A stretch of 64,000 nt of DNA from Streptomyces broussonetiae. GTDB taxonomy: Bacteria > Actinomycetota > Actinomycetes > Streptomycetales > Streptomycetaceae. A model generated the notes under the pieces. The model worked only from the letters and a program-made list of their open reading frames with translations. It did no database searches and was not told the DNA's origin. The DNA is taken from the NCBI RefSeq assembly GCF_009796285.1, contig NZ_CP047020.1, forward strand, positions 3,782,001 to 3,846,000, in the 5' to 3' direction. Below are positions 1 to 8,473 of the stretch, one piece after another (the first letter of the stretch is position 1; each line of letters opens with the position of its first letter). Position numbers and translations under genes: made by a program.

Positions 1-279
1 CCGGGCGGAGAAGAAGACGGAGAGCGCCAGCAGGCCGAGGCCGATGGTGAAGACCATCCAGGCGCCGGAGAGGCCGTACCGGTAACCGAGACCCACGCCA
101 CCGATGGTGGACGCGCCGCCGAGGACGATCGCCGCCATGGTGCCGGAGTACATGGCGGGCCCGAGGCGGCGGCCCGCCACCAGGAAGTCGCTCTTCGACT
201 TGGCGCGGCGCATGCCCCACCAGCCCATGGCCAGCATCCCGGCCAGGTACAGGACGATCACTGTGTAGTCGACGGCCAT
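1..279 (-). CDS. Sodium:solute symporter family permease, N-terminal part (runs off the window)
   Basis: Only the first 93 codons are present. The N-terminus is hydrophobic, reading roughly as MAVDYTVIVLYLAGMLAMG. It is followed by the cytoplasmic segment GMRRAKSKSDFLVAGR and a Gly/Ala-rich second membrane segment. The opening membrane helix followed by a Lys/Arg loop and the 'DFLVAGRRLG' signature is typical of the sodium:solute symporter (SSS) family. The ATG has a good ribosome site (AGGAGGG) 5 nt upstream. The gene is divergent from the PucR-type regulator at 473, which suggests, but does not prove, that the regulator controls it. The substrate cannot be told from this fragment. Confidence 0.8.
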   Translation of the reverse strand, partial: MAVDYTVIVLYLAGMLAMGWWGMRRAKSKSDFLVAGRRLGPAMYSGTMAAIVLGGASTIGGVGLGYRYGLSGAWMVFTIGLGLLALSVFFSAR

Positions 280-472
280 GGGGCCCTCCTTCGCGCACTG
301 TCGGTGGCGTGTCGTGCAGATACATGGGGGGTGGCGCGCCGGCAGCGGATCGCGGGGACATCCGCCCGTACCCGCGGCTGCCGTGCTGACTTGACACTAG
401 GTGGCCGGAAAGCGACTGCGAAGTGTACGTTTCATCCATATGAACGGGGTGGAAGTAGAGGGAATGCACACC

Positions 473-2365
473 ATGCCGGAATCGATCACCCCAGAGCCCC
501 CGGAGCCCTCAGAGCCCCCAGCGTTCTCGGCGCCTCCGGCGTCCCCGGTGACCGCAGCCGCGCCGGCCGTCCCGCCGACCCCACCCGTCCCGCTCCAGGC
601 ACTGCTCGCCCGTGAGGACCTCGCCCTGCGGCAGATCGCGGGCCCGGCGGATCCCTCCGTCGTCATCCACTGGGCGCACACCTCGGAGATGGCCGACCCC
701 TACCCGTATCTGCTGGGCGGCGAGCTGCTGCTCACGGCCGGGGTGCACATTCCGGAGGCGGCGGGCTCGGGTACCTACTTCGACGACTACGTCGCCCGCA
801 TCGTCGCGGCAGGCGGCGCGGCCCTCGGCTTCGGTGTGGCCCCGGTGCACGACACGGTTCCGCGCGCCCTGGTCGCCGCCTGCGAGCACTACGGCCTGCC
901 CCTGCTGGAGGTCCCGCCGCAGACCACGTTCTCCGGTGTGGCCCGCGCGGTGTGGCAGCTGATGGCACAGGCCCGCCTCGCCGAGCTGCGCCGCGTCACC
1001 GAGGCCCAGCAGAGCCTCGCCTCCGCCGCGGGCCGGCCGGACCCGGTGCCGTCGGTGCTGCGCCGCCTGGCCCGGCACCTCTCCGGCCACGCCGTGCTCT
1101 ACGGCCCCGACCGCACGGTCCTCGCCGCGGCGGGCCGGGAGACGTCCGACGAGATCCGCGCCGCCCTGGCCGGGCTCACCGTGGTGGTGCGTCCCACCGG
1201 CGCACCCGCCCCCGGGGCCCCGGCCGACCGCACGGCAGCCACCGCCGCGGGCGGTCACGCGGCGGGCACGACCGGCGCGGACCCGGCCGAGGGCTCCCCC
1301 TCGACCGCGGGCCGGTCACACCCGGCCGAGGACCTCGCCGACGGCGCGAGCGCCGCGCCGGCGACCGGGCGCCAGATCCCCGCCCCGGCTTCCCCGGCCG
1401 CCGGCACGGCCACCGGCCGCCCCGGCGCCAACCCTGCCACCGGGCACCGGACCCCCGCCCCGCCCCCCGCGCCCTCGGCCGCCGGCACGGCCTCGGGACG
1501 CCCGGTCTCCACCCCGGCCGCCGTCTCCTCCCCCGCCCGGCCGCTGCCCACCTCCGCCACCGACACCGTCGGCTCCACCCACCTCGCCGTCTACGCCCTC
1601 GGCTCCGGCGAGGGGTTCGTCCTCGGCGTGGCCACCACGCGCCGCGAGCCCGGGGACCACACCATCGCCTCCGTCGCCGCGGTGCTGCTGTCGCTGCTGA
1701 CCGGGGAGCACCACAGCGGTGCCGGGGCGGCACGGTCGTCGGCGCTGGTGCGGCTGCTGCTCGGCACCCCGCCGGAGCAGGTCGCGCCCCTGCTGGGAGA
1801 GGGCGGCTGGGTGGTCGTGCACGCACGGCCCGAGGCGCAGCTTCCCGACGCCGTCGCCGCCTCCGCGCTCGGCGCCGCCCTCGGCTCGCCGCTGGTCGAT
1901 CTCGCCCGGGACGTCGTACGGGTACTGCTGCCGGGCGGGCGGGAGCCGGAGCCGCAGCCCGGCTGGACACTCGGCGTGAGCGCCGCGGTGGAGCCGTGCG
2001 AGTGGCCGGCCGCCGACGTCCAGGCGGCCCGCGCGCTGGCCCGCGCCCGGGCCACCCGCACCCCGCTGGTCCGCCACGGGGCCCGGCCGGGCCTCACGGA
2101 CCTGGTGCCGCGGGCGGACGCCGAGGCGCACGCCCGCACCCTGCTGGCGCCGCTCGCCGGTCAGCCCGCACTAGCCGAAACCCTGCGCAACTGGCTCTCG
2201 CTGCACGGCAGTTGGGACCGCACAGCAGTGGCTCTGGACGTGCACCGCAACACCGTGCGGCAACGGATCGCCCGCTGCGCCGCCCTGCTGGACGCCGACC
2301 TGGACGACCCCGACGTCCGCATGGAGCTGTGGTTCGCGCTGCGGCACGGCCGAGCAGGCGAGTGA
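473..2365 (+). CDS. PucR-family transcriptional regulator with a long Ala/Pro/Thr-rich insert
   Basis: This is a cytoplasmic DNA-binding regulator of 630 residues. Residues about 45-150 form the PucR N-terminal (purine catabolism regulator-like) domain, with the segment PYLLGGELLLTAGVHIP. Residues about 565-625 form the PucR C-terminal helix-turn-helix, with the typical DVHRNTVRQRIARC. Between them, residues about 243-366 are low-complexity Ala/Pro/Gly/Thr sequence, unusual for the family and probably a flexible insert. GTG 401 and ATG 440, 464 and 473 are all in frame. I chose 473 because AGAGGGA lies 9 nt upstream of it, while 401 and 440 have no ribosome site. The divergent symporter at 1-279 is the obvious candidate target. 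The ligand is unknown. Confidence 0.85.
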   Translation: MPESITPEPPEPSEPPAFSAPPASPVTAAAPAVPPTPPVPLQALLAREDLALRQIAGPADPSVVIHWAHTSEMADPYPYLLGGELLLTAGVHIPEAAGSGTYFDDYVARIVAAGGAALGFGVAPVHDTVPRALVAACEHYGLPLLEVPPQTTFSGVARAVWQLMAQARLAELRRVTEAQQSLASAAGRPDPVPSVLRRLARHLSGHAVLYGPDRTVLAAAGRETSDEIRAALAGLTVVVRPTGAPAPGAPADRTAATAAGGHAAGTTGADPAEGSPSTAGRSHPAEDLADGASAAPATGRQIPAPASPAAGTATGRPGANPATGHRTPAPPPAPSAAGTASGRPVSTPAAVSSPARPLPTSATDTVGSTHLAVYALGSGEGFVLGVATTRREPGDHTIASVAAVLLSLLTGEHHSGAGAARSSALVRLLLGTPPEQVAPLLGEGGWVVVHARPEAQLPDAVAASALGAALGSPLVDLARDVVRVLLPGGREPEPQPGWTLGVSAAVEPCEWPAADVQAARALARARATRTPLVRHGARPGLTDLVPRADAEAHARTLLAPLAGQPALAETLRNWLSLHGSWDRTAVALDVHRNTVRQRIARCAALLDADLDDPDVRMELWFALRHGRAGE

Positions 2366-2427
2366 CCCCCGTCCCAGCCCCCGATATGCCGAGGACCGCG
2401 GTGACGCGCTGCCCCACAATGGGAAGC

Positions 2428-3216
2428 ATGCCGATATCCGGGACACCCAGCCGCGCCCAGCTCGTCGACCATCTGGTGAGGACCCGTATCGCGGGGGACG
2501 TCGCCACGCCCCGTGAGAACAACCTCTCCCACTACCGTCAGCTCGCCAACGGTGTCCGGGGCTTCTGGCTCGGACTGGAGCTGGCCGACCGCTGGACGGA
2601 CGAGCAGGACGTGCTCGCGGTGATGGCCGAGCGGGTGGGGGTGAACGACGACCCCGAGTACCGGTACGGGCAGGACACCATCGACCCCGAGCTGACCGTG
2701 GACGCACTGGAGCGGATGGCGGCACGGCTGCGCAAGGCGGCCGAGGGAAGACAGCGGGTGCTGTTCGCCACCGGGCATCCGGGCGGCCTGCTGGACGTGC
2801 ACCGGGCCACGGCCGCCGCGCTGCGCGCCGCCGGCTGCGAGATCGTCGTCATTCCGGACGGACTGCAGACGGACGAGGGGTACGTCATGCAGTTCGCGGA
2901 CGTGGCGGTCCTGGAGCACGGGGCGACGCTGTGGCACACCCACTCCGGGGAGCCGATGCGGGCCATTCTGACGGGACTTGAGCGCGAGGGGCGCCCGCTG
3001 CCCGATCTCGTCGTGGCCGACCACGGCTGGGCCGGGTACGCCGGACAGCACGGCGTCGACTCCGTCGGGTACGCCGACTGCAACGACCCCGCGCTGTTCC
3101 TGGCCGAGTCCGAAGGCACCGTCCAGGTCGTCGTACCGCTGGACGACCATGTGGTCAGCCCGCGTCACTACGACCCGATGACGGCCTATCTGCTGGCGGA
3201 GTCAGGGCTTTCCTGA
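2428..3216 (+). CDS. Phosphatase-family protein (actinobacterial 'phosphatase' family, PF15698-like)
   Basis: A 262-residue soluble protein. It contains the segments ATGHPGGLLDVHRATA, ADHGWAGYAGQ and YADCNDPALF, rich in His/Asp, matching a conserved actinobacterial family that databases label simply 'phosphatase'. The substrate is unknown. ATG 2428 and ATG 2419 are in frame and neither has a clear ribosome site; 2428 is chosen because MPISGTPSR is the start I recall for the family. It lies 62 nt after the PucR gene on the same strand, and its 3' end faces the secreted repeat protein across a strong hairpin. I see no signal peptide. Confidence 0.7.
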   Translation: MPISGTPSRAQLVDHLVRTRIAGDVATPRENNLSHYRQLANGVRGFWLGLELADRWTDEQDVLAVMAERVGVNDDPEYRYGQDTIDPELTVDALERMAARLRKAAEGRQRVLFATGHPGGLLDVHRATAAALRAAGCEIVVIPDGLQTDEGYVMQFADVAVLEHGATLWHTHSGEPMRAILTGLEREGRPLPDLVVADHGWAGYAGQHGVDSVGYADCNDPALFLAESEGTVQVVVPLDDHVVSPRHYDPMTAYLLAESGLS

Positions 3217-3229
3217 CGGCCCGGACAGC

Positions 3230-3263
3230 ACTGTGCGGCTCCTCGCGCGCGGAGCCGCACAGT
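3230..3263. terminator. Bidirectional hairpin terminator
   Basis: A perfect 13-bp inverted repeat, ACTGTGCGGCTCC paired with GGAGCCGCACAGT, has an 8-nt loop. It lies between two convergent genes that end at 3216 and 3292. There is no T-tract, as is common for Streptomyces terminators. Confidence 0.75.
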
Positions 3264-3291
3264 TGGACGCGATCTGCGTCAGCGGTCAGTG

Positions 3292-3663
3292 TCAGCGACC
3301 GCCGCCGCCACCGCCGCCACCACCCCAGTTGCCCCCGCCGCCACCCCAGTTGCCGCCACCGCCGCCGCGACCGCCGCCGCCGCCCCAGTTGCCGCCACCG
3401 CCCCAGTTGCCGCCACCACCCCAGTTGCCGCCACCCCAGTTGCCGCCGCCGCGGCCGCCTCGGTTGCCGCCGCGGCCACCGCGGCCTCGGTCGCCCCCGC
3501 CGTGGTGCCGGCCACCGTGGTGGTGCCGGCCGCCACATTCGTTGAACCGGTGGTGCGCGGGGGCCGCCGAGGCGGTGCCGGCCGCGCCGATCGCGGTCCC
3601 GCCGGCCAGCAGCAGGCCGGTCGCGGACATCACGACATAACGCCTAATGCGCTGTGCTCGCAT
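3292..3663 (-). CDS. Small secreted Gly/Asn/Trp-repeat protein
   Basis: A 123-residue protein. Residues 1-34 are a Sec signal peptide: a basic N-terminus, a hydrophobic stretch around MSATGLLLAGGTAIGAAG, and an ASA-A cleavage site. A His/Gly/Arg-rich stretch follows, then about six copies of a GGNWGGGG-like repeat and a poly-Gly C-terminus ending in Arg. The mature protein is therefore a low-complexity polypeptide with tryptophans at regular spacing. The start ATG has an AAAGGG ribosome site 9 nt upstream. I do not recognise a named family. An adhesive, wall-associated or matrix role is inference only. The repeats are also visible at DNA level (about 15-18-nt units) and are likely to vary in copy number. 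Confidence 0.7.
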   Translation of the reverse strand: MRAQRIRRYVVMSATGLLLAGGTAIGAAGTASAAPAHHRFNECGGRHHHGGRHHGGGDRGRGGRGGNRGGRGGGNWGGGNWGGGGNWGGGGNWGGGGGRGGGGGNWGGGGGNWGGGGGGGGGR

Positions 3664-3919
3664 GGGAATTTACCCTTTCGTTTCCATCATCTCTCGCGGC
3701 TCCCCGAGGGAAGACACGGGATGGATGGCCGGCGCCGTGTTCGCAGAGGGGGAAGGCACGGCGCGCTTTTCAGGTGTCGCCGCAGAGGTTGGCTACAGGG
3801 TCGCCACCACCGGAACTTCACGCTCCGTGCATCCGGAGCGCATCCAAATGGTCACACCCTGTACTGCGGCTTCACTGAATGAGCGTAATGCCCGATTCGT
3901 CACTCGGCATCTCGGCGGG

Positions 3920-4798
3920 TCAGCCGCGCGGAACGCGGACCACACCCTCCTGGATGACAGTGATGGCGAGTTGCCCGTCCTGTGTGTAGATACGGGCCTG
4001 GCCGAGGCCCCGGCCGCCGTGCGCGGACGGCGACTCCTGGTCGTACAGCAGCCACTCGTCGGCGCGGAAGGGACGGTGGAACCACATCGCGTGGTCCAGG
4101 GAGGCGCCCACGACATCGCCGACCGCCCAGCCACCACGCCCGTGCGCGAGCAGCACGGAGTCGAGGAGGGTCATGTCGGAGACGTAGGTGGCGAGGACGA
4201 CATGGAGCAACGGTTCGTCGACAGCACCGCCCAGCTTGCCGTTGGTGCGGAACCACACCTGGCTGTGCGGCTCGCGCGGCGCGCCGAACTGCCCGTAGGG
4301 CGGCTCCTCGACGTAGCGCAGATCGACCGCTTCGCGGGCCTCGATGAACTTCTCGACCACGGCCGCCTCGAGATGGCCGTAACCGCGCAGCCGCTCCTGG
4401 GAGGTGGGCAGCGTGGCGGGGTCCGGCGCGGACGGCATCGGGGCCTGGTGCTCGAGTCCCTCCTCGTACGTCTGGAAGGACGCCGAGAGATGGAAGATCG
4501 GCTTGCCGTGCTGGACGGCGACCACGCGGCGGGTGGTGAAGGAGCGGCCGTCGCGGATGCGGTCCACGGTGTAGACGATCGGCGCGCCGGGGTCGCCCGG
4601 GCGCAGGAAGTACGCGTGCAGGGAGTGGGCGCTGCGCTCGGCGGGGACCGTCCGCCCGGCGGCGACCATCGCCTGCGCCGCGACCTGCCCGCCGAAGACG
4701 CGGGGGACGACGGCGGAGCGGGACTGGCCGCGGAATATGTCCTCCTCGATCTGCTCGAGGTCGAGCAGATCGAGGAGGTCCTGAAGTGCCTTGCTCAT
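3920..4798 (-). CDS. tesB: Acyl-CoA thioesterase II (TesB family)
   Basis: A 292-residue cytoplasmic enzyme predicted to hydrolyse acyl-CoA to free acid and CoA. It has the two tandem hot-dog domains of TesB: the N-terminal one contains FRGQSRSAVVPRVFGGQVAAQA and SLHAYFLRPGD, and the C-terminal one contains LDHAMWFHRPFRADEWLLYD, with the Asp of the family's Asp-Gln-Thr/Ser site in 'SLDHAMWFH'. The length is normal. The start is ATG 4798, with no obvious ribosome site. Codons 7-20 fall in a perfect 38-nt palindrome (4741-4778). The gene lies 35 nt downstream of the acyl-CoA dehydrogenase on the same strand, so the two are probably co-transcribed. Confidence 0.9.
   Translation of the reverse strand: MSKALQDLLDLLDLEQIEEDIFRGQSRSAVVPRVFGGQVAAQAMVAAGRTVPAERSAHSLHAYFLRPGDPGAPIVYTVDRIRDGRSFTTRRVVAVQHGKPIFHLSASFQTYEEGLEHQAPMPSAPDPATLPTSQERLRGYGHLEAAVVEKFIEAREAVDLRYVEEPPYGQFGAPREPHSQVWFRTNGKLGGAVDEPLLHVVLATYVSDMTLLDSVLLAHGRGGWAVGDVVGASLDHAMWFHRPFRADEWLLYDQESPSAHGGRGLGQARIYTQDGQLAITVIQEGVVRVPRG
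4741..4778. repeat. Perfect 18+18-bp inverted repeat inside the start of tesB
   Basis: Arms CCTCCTCGATCTGCTCGA (4741-4758) and its exact reverse complement (4761-4778) are separated by GG. The palindrome encodes the DLLDLLDLEQIEED stretch. The Leu codons CTC and Glu codons GAG mirror each other, which partly explains the symmetry. In mRNA it would form a very stable hairpin starting about 20 nt after the start codon. Confidence 0.9.
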
Positions 4799-4833
4799 GG
4801 CGTCAGTTGTACCGGCCAGTGAGGGCGCGGGCC

Positions 4834-5991
4834 CTACAGGCCCATGTCCTTGGCGATGATCGTCTTCATGATCTCGCTGGTGCCGCCGTAGATGCGGTTG
4901 ACGCGGTTGTCCGCGTACAGGCGGGCGATCGGGTACTCGTTCATGTAGCCGTAGCCGCCGTGCAGCTGCAGGCAGCGGTCGATCACGCGGTGGGCGACCT
5001 CGGTGCAGAACAGCTTCGCGGAGGCGGCCTCGGCCGGGGTCAGCTCGCCCGCGTCCAGGGCCTCCGTCGCACGGTCGGCGACGGCCTCGGCGGCGTCGAC
5101 CTCGGCCTGGCAGGCGGCCAGCTCGAACTTGGTGTTCTGGAAGTGGGCGACCGGCTTGCCGAAGACGGTGCGCTCCTGCACGTACTGCTTGGCGAAGCGG
5201 ACGGCGGCCTTGGCCTGTGCGTAGGCGCCGAAGGCGATGCCCCAGCGCTCGGAGGCCAGGTTGTGGCCGAGGTAGTAGAAGCCCTTGTTCTCCTCGCCCA
5301 GCAGGTCCTCGACCGGGACCTTGACGTCGACGAACGCCAGCTCGGCGGTGTCGGAGGTCTTCAGGCCGAGCTTGTCCAGCTTGCGGCCGACGGAGTAGCC
5401 CTCGGACTTGGTGTCGACGGCGAACAGGGAGATGCCGTGGCGGCGGTCCTCTGCGGTGGGCGCGGAGGTGCGGGCGCACACGATCACGCGGTCGGCGTGG
5501 ACACCGCCGGTGATGAAGGTCTTAGCTCCGTTGAGGACGTAGTGCGTGCCGTCCTCGGAGAGCTTGGCGGTGGACTTCATGCCCGCGAGGTCGGAACCGG
5601 TGCCCGGCTCCGTCATCGCGATGGCCCACATCTCCTCACCGGTGACGAACTTCGGCAGGTAGCGCTTCTTCTGCTCGTCCGTGGCCAGCATCTTGATGTA
5701 CGGCAGGGCGAGCAGCACGTGCACACCGGAGCCGCCGAACTGGACACCCGCGCGCGCGGTCTCCTCGTAGAGGACGGCCTCGAACTTGTGGCTGTCCAGA
5801 CCCGCGCCGCCGAACTCCTCGGGGACGTTGATCCCGAAGATGCCCAGCTCACCGAGCTTGTAGTAGAAGTCGCGCGGCGCCTGGCCGGCGGCGAACCACT
5901 CGTCGTAGACCGGGACGACCTCGGCCTCGATGAAGGCGCGGAGGGTCTCCCGGAACGCCTCGTGATCCTCGTTGAACACCGTACGGCGCAC
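4834..5991 (-). CDS. Acyl-CoA dehydrogenase (long-chain/isovaleryl type active-site layout)
   Basis: A 385-residue FAD enzyme predicted to oxidise acyl-CoA to trans-2-enoyl-CoA. It has the family segments AMTEPGTGSDLAG (FAD/substrate), VLNGAKTFITGG, and LQLHGGYGYMNEYPIARLYAD. The C-terminal position that carries the catalytic Glu in medium-chain enzymes reads IYGGTSEI (367-374), with Gly instead. The Glu in LASERWGIA (E248) sits where long-chain and isovaleryl enzymes place their base, so that glutamate probably serves. It is followed by tesB 35 nt downstream. A palindromic site lies in its 145-nt leader. The substrate is uncertain. Confidence 0.9.
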   Translation of the reverse strand: MRRTVFNEDHEAFRETLRAFIEAEVVPVYDEWFAAGQAPRDFYYKLGELGIFGINVPEEFGGAGLDSHKFEAVLYEETARAGVQFGGSGVHVLLALPYIKMLATDEQKKRYLPKFVTGEEMWAIAMTEPGTGSDLAGMKSTAKLSEDGTHYVLNGAKTFITGGVHADRVIVCARTSAPTAEDRRHGISLFAVDTKSEGYSVGRKLDKLGLKTSDTAELAFVDVKVPVEDLLGEENKGFYYLGHNLASERWGIAFGAYAQAKAAVRFAKQYVQERTVFGKPVAHFQNTKFELAACQAEVDAAEAVADRATEALDAGELTPAEAASAKLFCTEVAHRVIDRCLQLHGGYGYMNEYPIARLYADNRVNRIYGGTSEIMKTIIAKDMGL

Positions 5992-6024
5992 GGCTTACCT
6001 CCACCTACTCGGCACAACGGCATG

Positions 6025-6042
6025 TCTAAGCGCTTGCTCAGA
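6025..6042. promoter_or_regulatory. Candidate operator upstream of the acyl-CoA dehydrogenase
   Basis: Within the 145-nt leader of the leftward acyl-CoA dehydrogenase lies TCTAAGCGCTTGCTCAGA, with a symmetric AAGCGCTT core and TCT/AGA ends. It differs from the GTTAA-N6-TTAAC sites at 6759-6802, so it may be bound by another TetR-type regulator. It is a palindrome only; no binding evidence exists here. Confidence 0.4.
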
Positions 6043-6136
6043 CTCGAAGATACCGGCCAGTACGGTGTGCCGTCCAGGGTGAGCTAGCCCACGCGCAAGC
6101 CCCTCGGCAACAAGCTGCCGCACCCGTCCCGGCGGC

Positions 6137-6736
6137 TCACTCCTCCCCCGCCGCCTCGAACGCGCCGCACGCCATCCGGTGCAACAGGGCCGCCGTGGCA
6201 CCCCGGCCGGGCAGCGTGCCCGCGCGGCCCAGGTGCGGGGTGGAGTTGAGCAGGCCGAAGACCGAGTGGACGGCGGAGCGGGCCGCGGGCTCCCTGAGAC
6301 CCGGGTACACCTCGCGCACGACCTCCACCCACAGCTCGACGTACTGCCGCTGGAGCTGACGCACCAGCTTGCGGTCGCTGTCGCGCAGGCGGTCCAGCTC
6401 GCGGTCGTGCAGGGTGATCAGCGGCCGGTCGTCCAGGGCGAAGTCGATGTGCCCCTCGATCAGCGAGTCGAGGACGGCCCGGGCGCCGGTGGCGCCGTCG
6501 GCCTCGGCAAGGCGCCGCTTGGCCCCCGTGAGCAGCTGGCCGCTGATCCCGACCAGCAGCTCGGCGAGCATCGCGTCCTTGCCCGGGAAGTGGCGGTACA
6601 GGCCAGGGCCGCTGATGCCGACCGCGGCACCTATCTCGTCCACACCGACGCCGTGGAAGCCGCGCTCGGCGAAGAGCCGGGCGGCCTCCTTGAGGATCTG
6701 CTCGCGCCGGGTGGGGGCGTCGGTTCTGGTGACCAT
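6137..6736 (-). CDS. accR: TetR-family repressor of short-chain acyl-CoA metabolism (AccR-like)
   Basis: A 199-residue TetR regulator. The helix-turn-helix is at residues about 27-52 (VDEIGAAVGISGPGLYRHFPGK); the rest is a helical ligand domain. It is divergent from mccB, and the 109-nt gap holds two copies of GTTAR-N6-TTAAC. As I recall, AccR of Streptomyces avermitilis is a TetR repressor that senses short-chain acyl-CoA and binds GTTAA-N6-TTAAC. The motif match, the TetR family and the neighbouring carboxylase genes support orthology. The start codon at 6736 has no clear ribosome site. One operator is 22 nt upstream of the start, so autoregulation is likely. Confidence 0.85.
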   Translation of the reverse strand: MVTRTDAPTRREQILKEAARLFAERGFHGVGVDEIGAAVGISGPGLYRHFPGKDAMLAELLVGISGQLLTGAKRRLAEADGATGARAVLDSLIEGHIDFALDDRPLITLHDRELDRLRDSDRKLVRQLQRQYVELWVEVVREVYPGLREPAARSAVHSVFGLLNSTPHLGRAGTLPGRGATAALLHRMACGAFEAAGEE

Positions 6737-6758
6737 GCGAGTAATTCTAGACAGCGAG

Positions 6759-6774
6759 GTTAGCGGTCGTTAAC
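6759..6774. promoter_or_regulatory. AccR-type operator 1
   Basis: GTTAG-N6-TTAAC: one half-site is perfect and the other has a single change from the GTTAA-N6-TTAAC consensus I recall for AccR. It is nearer the accR start and probably serves autoregulation. Confidence 0.7.
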
Positions 6775-6786
6775 CTGAAGGAAATG

Positions 6787-6802
6787 GTTAACGCTCATTA
6801 AC
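6787..6802. promoter_or_regulatory. AccR-type operator 2
   Basis: GTTAACGCTCATTAAC is a perfect match to GTTAA-N6-TTAAC. It is nearer mccB (start 6846) and its centre is 28 bp from that of operator 1, so both promoters could be repressed together. Confidence 0.75.
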
Positions 6803-6845
6803 AGATCTGGGCAACAGGTTCGATCACCGGTGAGGGGACCGCAGG

Positions 6846-8462
<1,617 letters not shown>

Positions 8463-8473
8463 GGAGGGGAACC

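Noticed and set aside
401..472. Longer start of the PucR gene at GTG 401 or ATG 440
   Set aside because: No ribosome site at either, and the extra residues do not resemble the family N-terminus; ATG 473 has AGAGGGA.
1176..1970. Long minus-strand Arg/Ala/Gly frames under the PucR, mcc and tesB genes
   Set aside because: High-G+C shadow frames without ribosome sites or family-like sequence.
3292..3530. CRISPR-like array from the regular GNWGG DNA repeats
   Set aside because: Units are coding repeats in frame, without uniform spacers, and no cas genes are near.
3289..3882. Long plus-strand frames of poly-Pro/Thr/Ala across 3289-3882
   Set aside because: They are antisense shadows of the Gly/Trp-repeat gene; the minus strand has a signal peptide and ribosome site.
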